Source: Xanthostigma xanthostigma (lineage: Eukaryota; Arthropoda; Insecta; Raphidioptera; Raphidiidae). From it: a stretch of DNA of 64,000 nucleotides. The position numbers were made by a program, and so were the translations under genes. Of this stretch, positions 11,808-23,753 are shown one piece after another (the stretch's first letter is position 1; every line of letters begins with the position of its first letter). The stretch lies in NCBI GenBank assembly GCA_963575645.1, contig OY754464.1, positions 80,016,948 to 80,080,947 on the forward strand, read 5' to 3'. The notes under the pieces are model-generated. The model was not told where the DNA came from, ran no database searches, and saw only the letters and a program-made list of their open reading frames with translations.

Positions 11808-12212
11808 ATAAAGTATAAACAGATCAATAAAAGTCAGTTTAAATCTCTTAAATATAGTTTTCAGCGTGTTGACACCCACTCATTACAATTTGGCACCACA
11901 TGCACGTTTAAATATGAAACGGTTTTGATTCAAATGTCTTTGGACAGATGATATCGATTTGTAAAATCATTAAAAGTGAGGTAATAAGACGTTGTTGAGT
12001 TTCTTTTGTTTTGTTACGTATTTTTAAATACATTATATAGAACCAAAAGCTGCTTTCCAATTTTAGTGATAGGTACATGATGTACATCACACAAGTCGAT
12101 CTGTGTTCTCAAAAGCGCTTTCCATTTTGATGTTTCAGCGACACGAGTCGGCTCACTAAAAAATTTGCGGAAAGTTGAAACTCTGCGGAGAAGAATAGGG
12201 CTGTGTCGGTAT
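11808..12212. other. Spacer without recognised features
   Basis: AT-rich DNA between two repeat elements. A 60-codon minus-strand frame (11,908-12,090) has no family resemblance. Confidence 0.3.
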
Positions 12213-12546
12213 AAATAAATATAGTTTAAAAAAAAAACTAAAAAACACGCTTTATATCGAACTAAAAAGTAAAAAAATATTATTTTTTAAAATAAGCTTA
12301 AAACAATAATGAATAAAAAATACAAGTATTATTGTGAAAAAAGCGTGGGGCGCTTTGTTCCACATTTTCGTACATCGAGCGCCCACGCTTTTTTCACAAT
12401 AATAGTATTTTTTATTCATTATTGTTTTAAGCTTATTTAAAAAAAAATATTTTTTACTTTTTAGTTCGATATAAAGCGTGATTTTTAGCACTTTTTAGTT
12501 TGATATAAAGCGTGTTTTTTAGTTTTTTTTAAACTATATTTATTTT
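12213..12546. repeat. Foldback palindrome, arms about 140 bp
   Basis: Inverted arms contain AACACGCTTTATATCGAACT and ATTATTGTGAAAAAAGCG and meet around a loop near 12,350-12,380. Near-symmetric open frames in it are palindrome artefacts. Confidence 0.7.
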
Positions 12547-12582
12547 CCACTTTTTAGTTCGATTTATTGTCAAAAATTTGCC

Positions 12583-12671
12583 GGTGGACGGGATTAGAAC
12601 CCACGACCCGTGATTCCGAGAGTTGACGTCAGCGAAGACCCGTGCCTTAGACCGCACGGCTAACCACTGTA
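12583..12671 (-). repeat. tRNA-like sequence with long variable region
   Basis: On the minus strand an A-box-like segment (GTGGTTAGCCGTGCGGTCTA) and a B box (GGTTCTAATCC) are spaced as in a class II (Ser/Leu-type) tRNA. The acceptor ends do not pair well, so it is probably the head of a tRNA-derived SINE. ACATACAT repeats lie to its right at about 12,742. Confidence 0.5.
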
Positions 12672-12959
12672 GTTACAGTGCTGGCATATTATACTACAGT
12701 AATAAACCACTTGCTGTAGTCGAAAGGAAGGTTACAACCAACAAACATACATACATACAAACTTACAAGTGAAATTAATATAAAGCATGTAAAAATGGGG
12801 GGAAAATTTGCACTTATAGGTGCGAATTGCCAGAATTGTATGTTACGGTTCAAAAATGTAAGTGGGTAAGTTATGAAATTTTTTTCTGATTTTTTCTTCT
12901 ACTTATGCTATGAGAGCTTCCTTTGTGACTTTCTAGGTTCTAGGTCAACATGAAGTGCC

Positions 12960-13515
12960 TGTGGGTTATGTGCAAGGAGGCGGAGTTACAAATTTATCGA
13001 TGCGAGCGTTTGTTTTGAGCACTAGAGGAAACTTCAAACTCAAATTTTCCGTGTCAGTGAGCAATGTTTATTAGAAGTGAAAATAGTTAAAATTTTATAA
13101 AGTTTTTAATTACAAAGAAAACATGGGCAAAACTAGGCGATCTGGGAATGCTTGTTGTGTTCCGGGCTGTAGCGCTGATGGCGATTTAAGTAAAGTAAAG
13201 ATTATTGTCGCCATAATTTCACGTTACGCTGTCAGTGTAAACAAATTAATTATTTATATTATATCGTACGTCATAATTGATAAATAAATAATTCTCACGT
13301 ACCTTTTATGTTATACTATTTATATAATGGTTTACAATCTGAATTTTATTGTATATAAAATTAACAGCAGTTTTCCTCATTACATTTTTTTGACACATCA
13401 TGGCCAACTAAAGTTTTTGACTTATCGCCATAGAAACACGTCGCGAATTCCCTAAAAAGTGAGTTAAATAATTCTCCATTACCCACTAGCGGCGCTAGTA
13501 GGCTTCGGTCATACA
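12960..13515 (+). mobile_element. DNA transposon remnant with a THAP-like first exon, copy A
   Basis: At 13,123 an ATG opens a frame starting MGKTRRSGNACCVPGCSADG. The CCVPGC arrangement near an N-terminus is typical of the start of THAP zinc-finger domains, found in P-type and related transposases. The frame loses similarity after about 25 codons and no further domain is seen, so this is an internally deleted copy. A reverse-oriented relative flanks the LTR element at 24,991-29,237. The right end contains CCCACTAGCGGCGCTAGT. Superfamily assignment is inference. Confidence 0.5.
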
Positions 13516-14340
13516 GCTTACAGGTTTTGACAATGGTCGAATGAGTCACAATGTGTGTTTCTAACTTTTTTATAAATAAAAAAAAACGTTCCTAATGCAT
13601 TTAAGTTTCTTTAAAGAGCTCTTCAGGTTTATTCACTTCTGTTCCAAACTCCAAAGCATTTAAATATACAGGTAGTTAAATAAAGCTAAATTTGCACAAG
13701 CTAAATGTTCTGTGAACCCTGTTTATTTTGGCACCTGTCCCAGCGGCTCTATTATTAATAGTCTTGTTGCATACTCGATAGTCGATCTCGATGTTCTCTA
13801 CTCGATACCATAAAAACATTAAGCACTGCACTGTACAACATTTAGGACTATTTAATTATTTTAAACTTACTGATTCATTGGGATTTTTACATTGCATTCT
13901 TCAATGAAAAAAAGTTCTTTGAATTAAAGAAGAGAATTACCGACTCAAGCTCTTCAGAACAAGGGTAGTTGATTTTGATGAAAGTTGGCAGATTATTTAC
14001 TGAAAACTAAATTTGAAGTATAAACTATTTTGCATTGGAAACACTAAAAGCTAAAATGTGATTTGTGAAACAAAGTACATCAAAGTCGTTGCAACATTTT
14101 TCGAGTGATAAATTGTTTCTTCCATCAATCTTCTAAATAATTAGGTGTCATTTTCAAGGTTTGTCGGGACGTTGATCACGTGAATGTCGTCAATTTTTAA
14201 ATTTATTACACTTGAACAACAAAAAATTCTAAAAAGTCATAATTTAAAAAAAACTAAAAAGCTAAAACTAAAACTTATCAATCAAAACCAAACTTGGCGC
14301 AAGCGAAGCCGCGGGCAAAAGCTAGTTATTGTACAAAACT
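13516..14340. other. Spacer with no supported gene
   Basis: AT-rich DNA. Small frames such as 14,184-14,417 are Lys/Leu-rich and unconvincing. Confidence 0.3.
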
Positions 14341-14680
14341 GGCTGGCCAGTCCGGTTTCGTCCGGGTGCAAAAGAACGAATAGGGGGGAGGGACATGAGT
14401 ACGCACGTTCATCTTAGTTTACCGAGATGAATGTTGTGTCCAAATTTCATGATGATCGGAGTTACCGTCCAAACGTTTTTGTCGGACGGACAAATTTTGA
14501 GTGATATTTTGCAACATTTTTCATCAATGCTCCGCTCCTATTGGTCGTAACGTGATATTATATAGCCTATAGCCTTCCTCGATAAATGGGCTATCCAACA
14601 AAAAAATGTTTTTTAGTTTCTGAGATTAGCGCGTTCAACCAAACAAAAAACAAACTCTTCAGCTTTATATATTAGTATCA
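14341..14680 (+). mobile_element. Repeat family B, copy 2
   Basis: Closely similar to the ends of the 5,694-6,449 copy, from GGTTTCGTCCGGGTGCAAAA to CTTCAGCTTTATATATTAGT. It lacks the extra internal DNA of copy 1, and is likely closer to the family's normal length. Confidence 0.6.
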
Positions 14681-15014
14681 GTCAAGAAGTTGACTTTTTA
14701 TAAACAGTGAAATGATTTTATAAATCAGTTTTATAGCGATTTACAGACAGCGAGTGTAACTGTAACAGTAGATTATAAAGTGTCGACAATTGAGCTCATT
14801 CTTCTTTTATAAATTAGTGGCGACTGTAGATACAGATATTATCTGGAAATTTTCAAGTAAATGAAATTAAAAAGGTTTAATTGGTACCTTATTATTTTTA
14901 TTTATCATCTTGTATTATTACAATATAACTCAAAAAACAATATTATATTGTGTATAGATATGACAGCAATGAAAGGCATTCATTTGTCAGGGCTGCGCGG
15001 TCAGTCCTCTGATA

Positions 15015-15086
15015 GCCGTGATCGTCTAGTGGTTAGGACCCTACGTTGTGGCCGTAGTAACCCAGGTTCGAATCCTGGTCACGGCA
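15015..15086 (+). tRNA. tRNA-His (GTG)
   Basis: A 72 nt sequence folds as a standard tRNA. The acceptor GCCGTGA pairs with TCACGGC. The D arm contains TCTAGTGGTTAGG (A box), the anticodon stem CTACG/CGTAG encloses TTGTGGC with anticodon GTG, and the T arm has GGTTCGAATCC (B box). CCA is not encoded, as expected in a eukaryote. A T run at about 15,119-15,124 may serve as the Pol III terminator. An echo of the 3' acceptor strand (TCACGGCA) follows 25 bases downstream. No intron is present. Confidence 0.95.
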
Positions 15087-15252
15087 AAGTGAAAACTTTG
15101 TCACGGCAGAGGAGTTAGTTGTTTTTGAATGTATTAAAAATATTATTTATTTATTTTAACGAAATTGTTATTTAAAATACATATTTTAATCAGTTTATTT
15201 ATTTATGAGTTGGAGATGATTGAGAAGCTTATTTTGTAAAATTATTTAAAAT

Positions 15253-15325
15253 ATTGAAATCTTTGATTAACGTCTGATTACAATAAATAAAATTATCGAC
15301 CAATTTTATTTATTTAAAATAGTGT
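15253..15325 (+). repeat. Repeat family C fragment
   Basis: The block AAATCTTTGATTAACGTCTG followed by AATTATCGACCAATTTT also occurs at about 34,150 and 57,803, where it begins a foldback element. Only the left part is present here. Confidence 0.55.
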
Positions 15326-17822
15326 TTTAAATAAAAAATGTTTTTTTTTTATCTAAGTGAGAATATAAAAAAGCGTCGGTGGCTATTTCCGTTATAGTAA
15401 ACATATTAATGCTAAATTACACTAAAAATTTAAGTGATATATTTAATTTTAACTTAAACTTCGTTTTATTAAAATTTTTAATAATATCTTATAATTCGGT
15501 TTTCAATAATAATAAAACTGTAAAGAGAGCTTTCCTTGTAAATTACTTTTTTTAAAGAAATTTAAGATTTTTAGTAATTTTGAATTCAACCAAGTTATAA
15601 GAATCATTTCTAGATTTTTTGTGTTTCGCTATAACTCTTAAACACTTATTCAAATTTCAATGAAATTTGGCACATGTGTAGAGAGGGCTAATCTACTCAA
15701 AAGATAAGCAATTTTATATTCGGCTTCACTCGCGTTGACGTAATGGGAAAGGTTGATTGTTAATTAGATTACAGCTAAAATGCTGAGTTTTTTATTTTCG
15801 AAAAGACTTTACCCAATGTTGAAGTTTGCGTTTGAGAAAAAACAATAATAAAATTGCCTGCTTTTATGCAACACGCAAAACACAGTTGTCACGCAGTAGT
15901 CGTGGACCAGGGATGCATCAGTTTTAACTGTTATTTTTACCAAAAAATAACAATCTCGTCAATCACTATAATACATATCTGTGTTTTTGTAGTAAGCTTT
16001 TCTATGTGGGACAATAAATAAGTTGTTTTGATTTTACGAAACATTAAACTGAGCAAGGAACCAGTCCAAGGTTTTATAACAATTCTTCATATTGATCGAC
16101 ACATTGACCAAATTTTATGTCGACAGACTTTCGTAATAAAATAACTGACTTTTTGTTTTTAATTCACGTCTTTCAGTTGAAATATATTTTTTTTGATCGG
16201 CCACTTGAATCAAACAGCTTGTAGTACCTGATATCCGATATTAAAAAAGAAAGAGTGCAATGGAAATAAAACTCTCTCAATCACTCACCCATATACTTTC
16301 ACACCCTCTCTCGTTCACATATCTACACTGAAAATAATGCAAATCTAAGTGTACCTATGAGGACAGTTCATATTTTGGCCACGTTTGTATCGACTTAACT
16401 AATTTCTCTATATTGATAATTTGATTAACATTTACACTTGATCTACTGACACCTTTAGGGTACTGCACAACTCATGTCGTGCTTCTTCTTCGATTTTTCA
16501 ACAACGTGTGTATCTTCTATAATTATAAACATTTACAAAAATACGTAGCACACTATGGTTTACAGTATGAGACGCTTCGCATAGGATAGTTCACTGAAAC
16601 GCCGAGTAGATGGCGCATGGTCGAAGTAAAATCTCAAATGTGCGTTCGCGGTCTGTAATAATTTTTCCACCAGGTCTCGTGCATCCAAAACGGCAGAACG
16701 ATTTTCGCGAAACTTTTTACAATCAACGGTAGTACATACACACAGTCGATTGCGGTGATTAGATAACAGAAGACAAAAATAGAAGCACAAGTCTCACAAT
16801 GCATGTACGAGGCCACCTGTTTTCACACGTAATAATATATTTTAAAAACATATGATCTGTAGATGATTGTCACCTGGTGGTTATTTTAGTTGTTACAGCA
16901 CACTACGCTCAATTCCACACCGAGATTCTGGCTCGGCTTTAAAAGATTGTTGTTTTAGCAAAGGCGGTTGAATTGTTATAATCGCATTGTCCAAACAAAC
17001 AGCCGTTGAGCTCAGAGATATTATAATTCAAACTCTTAATCCTATAAGTGATCCAGATTCGCTGGCATTTTTGACAGGAATTCTATCGCAATCCCAAACG
17101 TAGCTGTGTACCAGCTGTTAGTATACAGATTTCATCTGTAGTCATTACAGATCATAGAGATAATATAAGCAAATTATTGAATTTTTATCTTTTTATTTTG
17201 AAGTAATCGCGAAAACGCTTGTGACGTCACGCCGCAGTGACAGCTAACATTAGATGTTGTATTTATGAGAGTAGAGCTGTCGTGCAGAGGTATGTCGTAG
17301 AAAGGTATGTAAATTTACTAAATGATATGATTTATATTAAGTATTTTCTTAAAAGTAGGTACTTAGTAGTAAAAATAGTACGGCTTTCTTTAGTTGCAAG
17401 TTAACTAACCCCAAAAATAACGTATGACATAATTGTTATAAAATGTCACAAAAAACGAATAAACAACAAATCAACTAATTAAATAATGCAGAAGTGAATG
17501 ATCGCAACAAAAAATCAAGCGACACAGTGATTATTTACGAAGGCGTGACGTCATTCGGTGTTTCAGTCAACATGGCCGATTGCAGTATTTTATACTTTTA
17601 TTTTATTAAAAATCTTATTCATCTCAATGTTTATATTAACACCGGGTCATTTTTTAAAATCCTTTCGATATATATTTTTCTCTAAAATCATTTATTCTTT
17701 GATTCTTTTATACTGTCATCATGCCCATTCGTCGGTTCTGTGTAAATGTTCGGCAGTTCTCTCCCTTTACCCATATCTACACATGGAAATCCGTCACTTT
17801 CACTAATCCGGCACTAACTTGG
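15326..17822. other. Long stretch with no supported gene
   Basis: AT-rich DNA. Around 15,610-15,690 lies a block containing AAATTTGGCACATGTGTAGA that looks like a generic interspersed repeat. A minus-strand frame at 16,560-16,790 ends ELSYAKRLIL and is protein-like in composition but lacks clear splice context. A segment at about 17,544-17,580 (GACGTCATTCGGTG, CAACATGGCCG) resembles part of the repeat at 37,240-37,270. Confidence 0.35.
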
Positions 17823-18150
17823 TATAATACGCGCCACGCATCTAAAAGGCTCGGAAGTTAGATGCGAATGCGGGCTTGCGCTTGTACAGCTGTTGAAAAA
17901 CTACAAACTCGCAACTCAACAAAACTAATATAAAAATAACAACTTGACAATAGCGTACTCGACTGTATACTTTAAAGCAGGAAAGCGACAAGTGACAAAG
18001 GCAACGAGCGATCACGGCCAATCACCGACGAGCGAACGTTCCGTGCAGGTAGCTGGGAGGTGATGGGAGCCTCAACGGCTCTAAAATGTGCCTTTGCGAC
18101 GCTGTTTATGACTAGCTTCCGAACCTGTTAGATCTGTGGCGCGTATTATA
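17823..18150. mobile_element. MITE family A, copy 2
   Basis: Both terminal inverted repeats are present: TATAATACGCGCCACGCATC at the left and, in reverse complement, TATAATACGCGCCACAGATC at the right. About 328 bp, with no coding capacity. Confidence 0.8.
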
Positions 18151-18287
18151 CAAAGATCTCGTTACAGTTTTACGTATTAGATTTAATACTACGCGTGATT
18201 TTTTGAAGAGCGCAAGAGCGCCGACTTTTAACAAATCTCGCGGGTACTCATTTGATGAGGCGTTTACAAAAACTGGTGAAGTGCGAG

Positions 18288-19892
18288 CAGGGCCCTCGTA
18301 AGGCCTCACGCCGCCCGCGTGCGGATTCATAATTGACGCCCTTTATTGGGGATAAACTCACTAGACGATATGTCAAATTGAAAAACATTAAAAATCCTAA
18401 ATAACTAATACTGTAAGTGCAATTAATAGAAACTTTATTTCTTATAAATTCAAATAAATGAGAGAATAATTTAGTTTCACCGCTGAGCTGAGAGAATTCA
18501 TTAAGTCAAAATAATCATTAGTTTATCAATTAGGAAAAATGAATACCAGTGCAATTAATCAAAACATAAATACCAACAAACCATTACGACTGAATGTGAA
18601 TCCCCTGGAATTAACTTGCAATTTTTTCCGTACTACACTCACATAAGGCAAAGAATATAATATTATCAATTATATCATTCAGGTGCACAAGTCTTACGTA
18701 AAAAAGTATTTGTTGATTGAAAAAAACTTTTTAACAAAAAAATTAAACCGCCGAAAAACTGAAAAGCAAAAAATAATAAATCTTTTTATTTAACTAAGTA
18801 GTTGAACGTACGTGACAGTCTAGTATATCTAAGTAATTTTGAGTCGACGTCAAACAATCAATGAACAAAGATCACTAAAAGAAATAACCAAATCAAATTA
18901 GAGAACTCTCGTGAACTCTCAGAGATTTCCGGCGTAGGATTATTGACGCCGACTCAAAATTACTTAGATATACTAGACTGTCACGTACGTTCAACTACTT
19001 AGTTAAATAAAAAGATTTATTATTTTTTGCTTTTCAGTTTTTCGGCGGTTTAATTTTTTTGTTAAAAAGTTTTTATTTTATAATTTTTTGTGGCTATATA
19101 ATTTATAATTGTAATACACAAAGCATGAAAATCTGTGAGTGAACTATAAATCACCCCTATTTTCCCACCCTTAGGGTAGGAGTTTTTTTTCCAAATTTAT
19201 ATGAGACGAGCCTCGAGGTATACCCTATCCAATAAAAAAATAATTATCAAAATTGGACCACTCTGTAAAAAGTTATGTGTGGTCATACATTACAATCAGT
19301 GGTGAACAATCAATCATCCCCTGTTTTCCTACCCTTAGGGTTGGAATTTTTTTACCAAATTTATATGGGACCAACTTCGGGGTATACCCTTTCAAACAAA
19401 AAAATAATTATCAAAATCGGACTACTCTGTAAAAAGTTATGCGTGGTCATACATAAATAAAAAAAAAAAAAAAATAAAAAAAAAAAAAAAAATATACGCG
19501 TCGAATTGAGAACCTCCTCCGTTTTTGTTTTTCGTCGGTTAAAAATACTTTACTTCACTCGCACTCTTGCAGGAATCGACAGGCAAATTCAAGATATAAA
19601 CATACGCGGGAGTCTCCCGATAGGGGCGCCCTGTCTACGCGCTGATGTGAATTAACTATCGAATCGAAAACTGCGCGCGAAATATTTCGAATTCGAATTT
19701 CATTAAAAAATAAATAACTACTCGTAAGAGTTTTCACGCAGGCTTGAGTATGCAAATAAAATTGATATATTATCAGTTATATATTTTTTCTATACAGTAC
19801 AAAAAACATAACACAACTAGGCCATTTGCCGCCCCTTGAATGTGCCGCCCGCGTGCATCGCACACATCGCACTATAGGGCGCGAGGGCCCTG
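18288..19892 (-). mobile_element. Nonautonomous hAT element, copy 2 (enlarged by insertions)
   Basis: The ends are CAGGGCCCTCG inverted repeats, flanked by a perfect 8 bp duplication AGTGCGAG (18,280-18,287 and 19,893-19,900). This is the opposite orientation to the 49,511-50,537 copy. It is longer (1,605 against 1,027 bp) because other repeats have inserted, chiefly at 18,722-19,545. The CAGNG-type terminus and 8 bp duplication are hAT hallmarks. The 66-codon frame at 19,555-19,755 recurs in the other copy and is probably not a gene. Confidence 0.85.
18722..19545. repeat. Foldback plus tandem repeat inserted in the hAT copy
   Basis: Arms of about 130 bp (18,722-18,852 and 18,936-19,074) are near-perfect inverted copies containing GTACGTGACAGTCTAGTATA. 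They are followed by two tandem units of about 175 bp (each with ACCCTTAGGGT and GTGTGGTCATACAT-like blocks), an A-rich tract at 19,456-19,492, and a tail containing GTCGAATTGAGAACCTCCTC. I recall that tail from lepidopteran repeats. Confidence 0.65.
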
Positions 19893-20097
19893 AGTGCGAG
19901 ATTTCGACCATAGGTACTTTAAATCTTCATTGCAACTAGACAGTTCGATGAAACATTTTTTCCATGTCTGTTGCGGGTCGGTTGAGCTCCGCACTCACTA
20001 TTTATTTAGTGGAGACCCCGAACACCGATTGAGTCGGCGCCCCTGAGTGCGTGGGAATGCGCGAGCATGTATGTGCTAATATTCAGAGTTCATTTAC
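19893..20097. other. Short GC-richer spacer
   Basis: No gene supported. A short inverted repeat around 19,988-20,020 contains GAGCTCCGCACTCACTATTT. Confidence 0.25.
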
Positions 20098-20217
20098 CTG
20101 CGCTTGGGCTGCATTCTGGCGATGCGTTTTGTTTGAAGAAATTTCATATTTTGCATAAAAATCAAACTTGGCAAAACGCCAATTAAATTTCGCATTGCGC
20201 TCCGTCTTTCTTATAAT
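20098..20217 (-). CDS. Possible 40-codon internal exon, unidentified
   Basis: On the minus strand a 120 nt open segment lies between a plausible acceptor (TAATATAATACAG) and a good donor (CAG followed by GTAAAT), phase 0 at both ends. It reads IIRKTERNAKFNWRFAKFDF and on to KTHRQNAAQAQ, well mixed for this AT-rich DNA. It lies downstream of the minus-strand exon 23,754-24,037 and could belong to the same gene. Direct joining of the two would create a stop codon at the junction, so another exon would be needed between them. No family recognised. Confidence 0.3.
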
Positions 20218-20389
20218 CTGTATTATATTAAAGTTATGAACTTTGTTTGTTTCTTTGTTTGTCCACATCAATCTCGGAAACTATTGGACCGATTAGAAAA
20301 TTTCCTGTACCTATATTTATAAAATTTTACATTTTTACACTTAGGCAGTTCTGGACTGCCAAATGTAAATCTACAGCGAAGTCGTCAGG

Positions 20390-20697
20390 TATAATACGCG
20401 CTACGGATCTAAAAGGTTCGGAAGTTAGTCACAAACAGCGTCGCAAAGGTACATTTTAGAGCCGCTGAGGCTCCCACCACCTCCCAGCTACCTGAACGGA
20501 ACGTGCGCTCGTCGGTGATTGGCCGTGATCGCTCGTTGCCTTTATCACTTGTCGCTTTCCTGCTTTAAAATGCAGTCGAGTACGCTATTGTTAGTTTTGT
20601 TGAGTAGCGAGTTTGTAGTTTTTCAACAGACTGTACAAGCGCAAGCCTGCATTCGCATCTAACTTCCGAGCCTTTTAGATTCGTGGCGCGTACTATA
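20390..20697. mobile_element. MITE family A, copy 3
   Basis: 308 bp with both terminal inverted repeats (TATAATACGCGCTACGGATC at the left; the right end in reverse complement starts TATAGTACGCGCCACGAATC). Confidence 0.8.
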
Positions 20698-21387
20698 GAT
20701 ACTGTAAACTGCAGACGCTCGACGAGGCAGAGCCATAAGCGTAGCAACGGTTTTATCCTAGGGAGGGGGGCAAATTTTCAACTCTACCAACTCTGCCATT
20801 TACACATAATTTGAAAACTGTTCATAGAGAAACAAAATTGATCAACACGACTTTCTGGAGAAATTTCACGGCAAAGAAAATATGTAGATTAAATATTGTA
20901 GATTTATCTTGTTATTTGTACGTGAACAATGCCCCCCCCCCCCTCTCTTGTTCCGCCAAATGCCAATGCGCACAGCTTGACGATGCAAATTTCTTTCACG
21001 AAGAGTGACAATTTTTCCACACAGGGCGACGTCCTGTCTGGCCCTTGGTCAGCATTTAATGTAAACTCGACTTTTTCCACTTCTAAAATTAGATCTTGCA
21101 GAGAAATGAAAAAGTGATGCCTTATGATGAGAACTCATTAGTCATGTGGGTGTACACTGTACAATCAGCTGTTCATTTATTTTTGGAAATATGCGGAATT
21201 GAGTATATTCACGAAGAACAATAAACTACGGGCTTACATGAAGGTATTTTTAGAAATGATTGTAGACCTTAAACATGTGTAGATACTAATTACTTTGAGC
21301 TGACACTAGAGAAAGTAAAGAAATAAAAATAGGTATTTTTCTAAATTTTGCGGACGAAAATACCTAATATAAAAATTGCTATTCTAA
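20698..21387. other. Spacer with no supported gene
   Basis: Holds a C homopolymer of about 11 bases near 20,931. Overlapping short frames here have no recognisable protein features. Confidence 0.3.
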
Positions 21388-21520
21388 GTTTTTGCCGGAC
21401 GGATAAATTTTCAGTTATATTTTTCAACATTTTTCATTGATGCTCCGCTCCTATTGGTCTTAGCGTGATATTATATAGCCTATAGCCTTCGTCGATAAAT
21501 GGGCTATCCAACAAAAAAAA
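21388..21520 (+). mobile_element. Repeat family B, fragment
   Basis: Matches the middle of the 5,694 and 14,341 copies through GATGCTCCGCTCCTATTGGT and TATATAGCCTATAGCC. Both ends of the family are absent. Confidence 0.55.
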
Positions 21521-21598
21521 ATTACCGTTATATTATTATCTTGCAGCCCTATTGCGCATCTGTGGATGAAAGTAAAAATACTAATATCGCTATTAAAA

Positions 21599-21778
21599 AA
21601 TAGGGGTTGGTGGTAGAACGGTGAAAATTTAGGGTTATAAGTATTTTTTAATGGCAAATCATAAAAAAATTTAAAAAAAAATCCGTAGAGGGCCACCCTC
21701 ATTTATAGGGGTATAAAAAATACCCTACGACCTATACTTATAACCCTAAATTTTCACCGTTCTACCACCAACCCCTAT
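21599..21778. repeat. Foldback palindrome
   Basis: Arms of about 65 bp containing ACCGTTCTACCACCAACCCC are inverted copies around a short AT-rich loop. Confidence 0.7.
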
Positions 21779-21789
21779 TCTTTATCTAT

Positions 21790-21986
21790 ATATGTATATG
21801 TAAAAATCTCGTGTCACAGAATTTGTTATCGAACTCCTCCGAAATGGCTTGACCGATTTTTATGAATTTTTTGTGTATACTTGGTTTATCAAGTATACAC
21901 AAAAAAAATCTTAAAAATCGGTCAGGCCGTTTCGGAGGATTTCGATAACAAACACCGTGACACAAGATTTTTATATAATTATATAG
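21790..21986. repeat. Small foldback MITE
   Basis: Inverted arms of about 85 bp share GTATACACAAAAAA near the centre and TTATCGAA plus GTGTCAC blocks outward; both ends run into TATATA-type DNA. The block GACCGATTTTTATGAA is frequent in insect repeat ends as I remember them. Confidence 0.6.
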
Positions 21987-22832
21987 ATTAAGATTAGGTG
22001 CTTTTTTAATTCCGCTGATGACTTCAGCTGTTTAGCGTCTATAATCTACAATAAATGTTTCTTCTTCTATCGTAATTTGTATTTAAATTGTTTTAACAAG
22101 TTAAGTGTGTAACGAATAAAAAAACAAAAGCTCTTTTTGCGACGTTTTTTTACACAAGTACTGTTTTATATAGTTATGTTCCAGAAATAGCTTTCGCAGT
22201 ATTAGACTTTTTATAGACAACGTATTTTCAAAACAAAGCGCTGTTTGTGCGTGGGAAAAATAAGAATCTCAGAACGACGCTCTTAAAATACGACGCCAAC
22301 AAACGACGTATCGTACAACGACCTTGGTTGGGTACATTTACAAAATTAATTACAATATACCCATTTCTTTCTAATTCACTATCGAAAAATAAATCCATCT
22401 TCAAAAATCTGTAAATCAATGTTGATATGATATAAAAATAGTAACGGAACTTTTGTCAGTAATTTTGTTTTCTTGCTATTTTCCGTATTTTGCATGATAC
22501 TTAAAAGGGAAAAAGCGTTCCCAAATTTTTGATCTGTTTGCATCAGCATCATAGCAATTTTGACTGAAATCTCACTCTTGGGCGGAGCCAATCGATTTGC
22601 AAAGAAGAGCTGTCTTCCACCGGGAAAGGGGGGGTATGGAATATCCCCACAGAACAGTTTGTTCTGTGGAATATCCCCTTTGCAGCGGAGAATAAAAAAT
22701 TGGGATAATAAATTACATGGGAGTCACTTGTTTTTTTTTGCGTACGTGCCTAATTTTTTTAGTTACGTCACTGCTGCGGTATCCCATTATGGGAAAAGTA
22801 TTTTAATCATAAGGGTAATGAGCGTCTTGATC
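21987..22832. other. Spacer with no supported gene
   Basis: Contains a short direct repeat pair GGAATATCCCC (22,638 and 22,669) around an ACAGAACAGTTTGTTCTGT palindrome. The 63- to 114-codon frames look incidental. Confidence 0.3.
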
Positions 22833-22905
22833 CCCCGACAAAATATCCTCCGACATAATATCCCCCGACAAAATATCATCTTGACTAAATATCCCCCGAC
22901 ATAAT
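22833..22905 (+). repeat. Short tandem repeat
   Basis: Four imperfect units of the type CCCCCGACAAAATATC, 15-21 bp apart. No known function. Confidence 0.6.
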
Positions 22906-23442
22906 ATAAACAATTACGGGTCGATGCGATGGCGTTTTTTTTTTGCGCAGTGAAAAGGGGAGGACGTTTGGGAGGGAGTTCTTTAAAAAACAATTACAGG
23001 GTCGTGGATATACAAAGTGAAATAGTATTTAGTAATACAGTAATTCTTCACCAGTTTTGCTGATAGGATATTTTACAGGAGATATGACAACGCGCGAAAT
23101 CAATATAAGTATTAGTAAATGGAATGACAGACTATTTTTTGTATTAGCATTGAATTCAAAACTCTCATTGATTCACTAAGGAACACCAGAAATCAGAATC
23201 TGTAAGATATATTATATTATCTTACTAATATTGCATTGATTGACTATAAGTCAAAATTCAATCAATCACTGCCAATAGATGGGTTCTTGTCTCTCAGTTC
23301 TTCCCATAAAAATAAAATAACCGCTAAAAATAGTTTTTAAAGCCTTTTATTGTTCTAGGTGGAAATTGGTACCAACACTAAAACGTGTTATGTAAATAAT
23401 TGTAAATATAAAAATTTCAATAAACTTATTTATTTTATCTAA
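22906..23442. other. Spacer with no supported gene
   Basis: AT-rich DNA without recognised repeats or open frames. Confidence 0.3.
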
Positions 23443-23557
23443 TATTAATAATAATAATGCGTTTAACGTCCGTTTCTCGACTTTTGATCATAACAGACGC
23501 CATTCGCACCATTACTATTTTCCCTCTACCACACTTCCCGTTATTTTCTACATTTTG
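23443..23557 (-). mobile_element. 3' fragment of a tRNA-derived SINE
   Basis: Reverse complement of the 3' part of the SINE at 46,436-46,840: both share GCGAATGGCGTCTGTTATGA-type sequence and end in a TTA/ATT microsatellite. The tRNA head is absent, consistent with 5' truncation. Confidence 0.65.
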
Positions 23558-23753
23558 TTTTCAACTTCAACTAATTAGTAGTAATGCAGGAATTTTTAGA
23601 ACATAGGAGTTCGACAGGTAATATTCAATCAAAGTTGATTGGCAAGCTGGTTACAATTTAGTTTGATTAAGTCTTCAGTTATTTAGCAATACCCGATTAA
23701 GTTAGTCATCCAAAAAATAAAATGTAATACGAAAATAACAAAAAACAACTCAC

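Noticed and set aside
16560-16816. Minus-strand frame ending RRFSELSYAKRLIL that looks protein-like
   Set aside because: No convincing splice acceptor or partner exon, no family match that I recognise, and a single short frame in repeat-rich DNA.
22833-22905. CRISPR-like short repeats
   Set aside because: Units are about 15 bp without unique spacers of constant length; this is an ordinary eukaryotic short tandem repeat.
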